A DNA stretch of 9,000 nt from an uncultured Collinsella sp. Lineage in GTDB: Bacteria; Actinomycetota; Coriobacteriia; Coriobacteriales; Coriobacteriaceae. The DNA lies in contig URIE01000077.1 in the NCBI GenBank assembly GCA_900547805.1, forward strand, positions 1 to 9,000, given 5' to 3'. The notes under the pieces were generated by a model. The model saw nothing but the letters and a program-made list of their open reading frames with translations, was not told where the DNA came from and searched no databases. Below are positions 5,870 through 9,000 of the stretch, piece by piece. Every line of letters begins with the position of its first letter. The stretch's first letter is position 1. The position numbers were made by a program, and so were the translations under genes.

Positions 5870-6385
5870 ATGGCTTTTAATACGAAGGTCGATGCAGCCG
5901 ATACCGAGCTCGAGGAGAACGAGGCGGTCGTCGCCGAAGCTGAGGATGTGACGCTCGAGGATGAGGCTCTCGTCGAGGCCGAGTCCGATACGGATGAGGA
6001 CGACGAGGAAGCAGACGAGTCCGAGGACTCGCTGACCTATTCCAACGGCGTGATCGAGAAGATCGTTGCCATGGCCACTCGCGAGGTTCCGCACGTTCTG
6101 GGCATGAAGGGTAACCTCATGCACTTTGTGCAGGAGCAGTTTGGTGCCGAGAATCTGACCAAGGGCGTGACGGTCGAGGTCACCGATGACAATCGTGTGG
6201 TCGTCAACATCTCCGTCATTATCGAGTACGGCGCCTATGCGCCCGCGATCTTCGACGATGTCAAGGCACGTGTCACCGAGCGCCTTGCCGCGATGACCGG
6301 CCTTGAGGTGGCGGGTGTCAACCTGCGTATCGAGGACGTCATCACCCCCGAGGAGTACGAGCACCGCACCAGCCAGCACGAATAA
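5870..6385 (+). CDS. asp23: Asp23/Gls24-family envelope stress protein
   Basis: A 171-residue soluble protein. Residues about 55-160 form the Asp23 (DUF322) domain: LTYSNGVIEKIVAMATREVPHV at the start, then GVTVEVTDDNRVVVNISVIIEYGA and VKARVTERLAAMTGLEVAGVNLRIEDV. In Staphylococcus aureus Asp23 is an abundant, filament-forming protein tethered to the membrane by AmaP and linked to cell-wall stress. The AmaP and DUF2273 genes directly upstream support the same arrangement here. The N-terminal 52 residues are an extension very rich in Glu and Asp (for example TDEDDEEADESED at 41-53) and probably disordered. The start is ATG 5870 with a near-perfect AAGGAGG at 5859-5865. The stop codon overlaps the first bases of stem-loop repeat R4, and an intrinsic terminator follows at 6440, closing the operon. 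Confidence 0.95.
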   Translation: MAFNTKVDAADTELEENEAVVAEAEDVTLEDEALVEAESDTDEDDEEADESEDSLTYSNGVIEKIVAMATREVPHVLGMKGNLMHFVQEQFGAENLTKGVTVEVTDDNRVVVNISVIIEYGAYAPAIFDDVKARVTERLAAMTGLEVAGVNLRIEDVITPEEYEHRTSQHE

Positions 6386-6438
6386 CCTTCCAAAAAGGGA
6401 CAGGTTTGTTTTGGCAGGTTTTATCTGCGAAAACGTTA
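6384..6438 (+). repeat. Stem-loop repeat R4, direct sense copy of R2
   Basis: A 12-bp stem with one mismatch (6384-6395 with 6409-6420; T6389 faces C6415) has the 13-nt loop AGGGACAGGTTTG (6396-6408). It is followed by the tail TATCTGCGAAAACGTTA (6422-6438). The first two bases are the last two of the asp23 stop codon. It matches the - strand of 1513-1567 at 50 of 55 positions, with differences at 6389, 6397, 6408, 6428 and 6430. Confidence 0.85.
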
Positions 6439-6439
6439 A

Positions 6440-6480
6440 ACGGCCGACCGCGCAAGCAAAAGCGTGGCCGGCCGTTTTTT
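6440..6480 (+). terminator. Intrinsic terminator of the asp23 operon
   Basis: A long stem, ACGGCCG (6440-6446) with CGGCCGT (6469-6475), continues after one A-C mismatch as CCGCGC (6448-6453) with GCGTGG (6462-6467). The loop is 8 nt, and six T residues follow (6475-6480). It lies directly after repeat R4. Confidence 0.95.
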
Positions 6481-6506
6481 GTATGCCCCCCCCGATGTAG
6501 GCATAC
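6481..6506 (+). repeat. Inverted repeat flanking a run of eight C
   Basis: GTATGCC at 6481-6487 is the reverse complement of GGCATAC at 6500-6506, with a 12-nt spacer that includes most of a C8 run (6486-6493). It starts immediately after the T-run of the asp23 operon terminator and lies 19 bp ahead of the likely -35 box of the next gene. It could be an operator site or a chance hairpin. Confidence 0.4.
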
Positions 6507-6514
6507 CGCTCGTC

Positions 6515-6591
6515 TAACTAGGGGTTGCAATCGTCGCGTTCCGCGTTACCCTAATGGGCGCATTGTTTCCAAATTGTTAACGAGGGGTTGC
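6515..6591 (+). repeat. Two copies of TAACNAGGGGTTGC in the yitT-like gene leader
   Basis: TAACTAGGGGTTGC at 6515-6528 recurs as TAACGAGGGGTTGC at 6578-6591, 63 bp later, with a single difference. The first copy overlaps the likely -35 box and the second contains the ribosome site (GAGGGG 6582-6587). Confidence 0.4.
6525..6552 (+). promoter_or_regulatory. Possible promoter of the YitT-family gene
   Basis: TTGCAA at 6525-6530 (four of six -35 consensus bases) lies 16 bp ahead of TACCCT at 6547-6552, a weak -10. It is located between the asp23 terminator and the start codon, where a promoter is needed. Confidence 0.35.
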
Positions 6592-6595
6592 CGTA

Positions 6596-7618
6596 ATGGC
6601 TGACGAGCACGAAACAGAAAGCAAGGCATGGGCGATTGAGGCCGCCGCGGCAGAGGCGGCATCGCGTGCTGCCGAGGAGATGCATCGTCCTCCCGTGGTG
6701 CCGATGGAGCGCGTGGTTGATCGCACCGATATCGAGCGCGGCGAGCGTGCCGGTCAAAAGCGCAGCCAGGAGCCGGGCTTCCCGCGCTTTTTTGCCGAGC
6801 TCAATCTGGGTCTGATTCTTACGGCCTTTGCCATCGTTGCGTTTAAAACCCCTAATCACTTTGCTTTTGGCGGCACCTCGGGCATGTCGGTCATTCTGTC
6901 CACGCTGTTCCCGACTCTGCCCGTCGGCGTCTTTATGTGGATTATCAACGCGGTTCTCGTCGTTTTGGGCTTTATCTTTTTGGAGCGCAAGGCGATTCTT
7001 TGGAGCGTCTTCGCCTCGTTTGCGCTGTCCGCCTATGTTTCGCTGTTTGAGCTCTTTATTCCGACTGATGTCTCGATGACGGGCGATATGTGGCTCGACC
7101 TGTGCTTTGCCGTCATCTTGCCGGCGCTCGGCAGTGCCATTGTCTTTGACATCGGCGCCTCGACGGGTGGCACGGACATTCTTGCCATGATCCTCAAACG
7201 CCGCACGACGCTCGAGATTGGCCGCGCTCTGCTGTTGGTCGATATCGGCATCGTGACCATCGCGGCCTTCTTGTACGGCCCGCGCGTCGGTCTGTACTGC
7301 GTGCTCGGCCTGTTTGCCAAGACGCTCGTGGTCGACAAGGCCATCGAGAGCATTCACCTTCGTAAGGTCTGCACGGTCATTTGTTCCGAGCCCCTTAAGG
7401 TCGAGGAGTTTATCGTCAAGCATCTCAACCGTACGGCGACTATCAGCCGCGGCTACGGTGCTTTCTCGGGCAAGTGCGTGACGGTGATTATGAGCGTGCT
7501 GAGTCGCCGCGAGGCCGTGCAACTGCGTCGCTACGCGCGCGAGATCGATCCGGGTGCCTTTATCACGATTGTCGACAGCTCCGAGATCGTCGGCAAGGGT
7601 TTCCGCGGAACGAACTAA
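6596..7618 (+). CDS. YitT-family membrane protein (DUF161 + DUF2179) with extended N-terminus
   Basis: A 340-residue protein. Residues about 68-250 form the YitT multi-pass membrane part with its two internally similar signatures, GGTSGMSVI (92-100) and GASTGGTDI (187-195). Residues about 251-336 form the cytosolic DUF2179 domain: VCTVICSEP, then LNRTATISRGYGAFSGK, and the closing DPGAFITIVDSSEIVGKGF. YitT proteins are widespread in Gram-positive bacteria and lack a firm function; transport has been suggested. The family is usually around 280 residues. The surplus here is a hydrophilic extension (1-67) with an Ala/Glu-rich, probably helical part (AWAIEAAAAEAASRAAEEMH, 11-30) and a charged, basic-ending part. 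ATG 6596 is supported by GAGGGG at 6582-6587, eight bases ahead. The extension is in frame and free of stops, but a later start cannot be ruled out by sequence alone. The gene is transcribed by itself as far as I can see. Confidence 0.92.
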   Translation: MADEHETESKAWAIEAAAAEAASRAAEEMHRPPVVPMERVVDRTDIERGERAGQKRSQEPGFPRFFAELNLGLILTAFAIVAFKTPNHFAFGGTSGMSVILSTLFPTLPVGVFMWIINAVLVVLGFIFLERKAILWSVFASFALSAYVSLFELFIPTDVSMTGDMWLDLCFAVILPALGSAIVFDIGASTGGTDILAMILKRRTTLEIGRALLLVDIGIVTIAAFLYGPRVGLYCVLGLFAKTLVVDKAIESIHLRKVCTVICSEPLKVEEFIVKHLNRTATISRGYGAFSGKCVTVIMSVLSRREAVQLRRYAREIDPGAFITIVDSSEIVGKGFRGTN

Positions 7619-7768
7619 CGCGGTCGAGCTCATCAAACAATCGAATAGCGCCCTGCGCATTGCAAATGCGTCATGTTGGAGTATTTGTCCCCACATTGGG
7701 TGATAATGATGCTAAAGACATCGTTTGCGATCCAGATGATTCGCTCATGATACGAAGGGATGATTTCG
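7619..7768 (+). promoter_or_regulatory. Gap before the zinc-ribbon gene with a likely -10 box
   Basis: GATAAT at 7702-7707 is the best -10 candidate. TTGGAG at 7676-7681 could be the -35, but the 20-bp spacing is too long, so the match is weak. CGCATT (7656-7661) and AATGCG (7665-7670) can form a 6-bp hairpin without a T-run, so I see no proper terminator after the YitT-family gene. The ribosome site GAAGGGA (7754-7760) serves ATG 7769. Confidence 0.35.

Positions 7769-9000
<1,232 letters not shown>

Noticed and set aside
7656..7670. Hairpin after the YitT-family gene as a terminator
   Set aside because: The stem is only 6 bp with a 3-nt loop and no T-run follows.
6551..7696. 381-residue open frame on the - strand
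   Set aside because: It is antisense to the YitT-family gene, which has clear DUF161 and DUF2179 motifs; the antisense product has no recognisable domain.

Overview
The window looks like GC-rich chromosomal DNA from a Gram-positive member of Actinomycetota. The closest fit is class Coriobacteriia, with Collinsella or a relative as my best guess. That guess rests on GC-rich codon use, several GTG starts with strong AGGAGG-type ribosome sites, the amaP/DUF2273/asp23 envelope cluster, a DUF6020-type membrane protein and YebC together. It is not a database match. Every gene I can support lies on the + strand. I see no rRNA, tRNA, CRISPR array, phage genes or transposase gene.

Layout: (1) 1-229 is the C-terminal end of an AzgA-like NCS2 purine permease, closed by a strong intrinsic terminator (252-285). 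(2) 413-1453 is an unusual chimeric membrane protein. A VanZ-like domain is joined to the C-terminal half of prolipoprotein diacylglyceryl transferase (Lgt). Its promoter region carries an 11-bp tandem direct repeat. (3) 1454-1588 is filled by two hairpin repeats. (4) 1589-3772 is a 727-residue polytopic GT-C-like membrane protein (DUF6020 type). (5) A third hairpin repeat follows its stop. (6) 3937-4743 is yebC, ending in a terminator whose T-run merges with the -10 box of the next promoter. (7) 4910-6385 is a compact operon, amaP then DUF2273 then asp23, which builds a membrane-anchored Asp23 layer at the cell envelope. (8) A fourth hairpin repeat and a terminator follow. (9) 6596-7618 is a YitT-family (DUF161 + DUF2179) membrane protein with a long hydrophilic N-terminal extension. 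(10) 7769 to the window end is an open reading frame for a zinc-ribbon, multi-pass membrane protein (possibly DUF4013) with a Pro-Glu tail.

Most of these genes act at the membrane or envelope: nucleobase uptake, lipid or lipoprotein-related chemistry, a GT-C-like enzyme, the Asp23 stress scaffold, and two multi-pass proteins of unknown role. YebC is the cytosolic exception and helps translation.

The two observations most worth following up are the VanZ-Lgt chimera and a family of four intergenic stem-loops. Three of these start at the stop codon of a gene. All four share a 13-nt core (consensus near RKGGWCARGYWYN), while their stems differ but stay self-complementary. Two copies, in opposite orientation, match at 50 of 55 positions.
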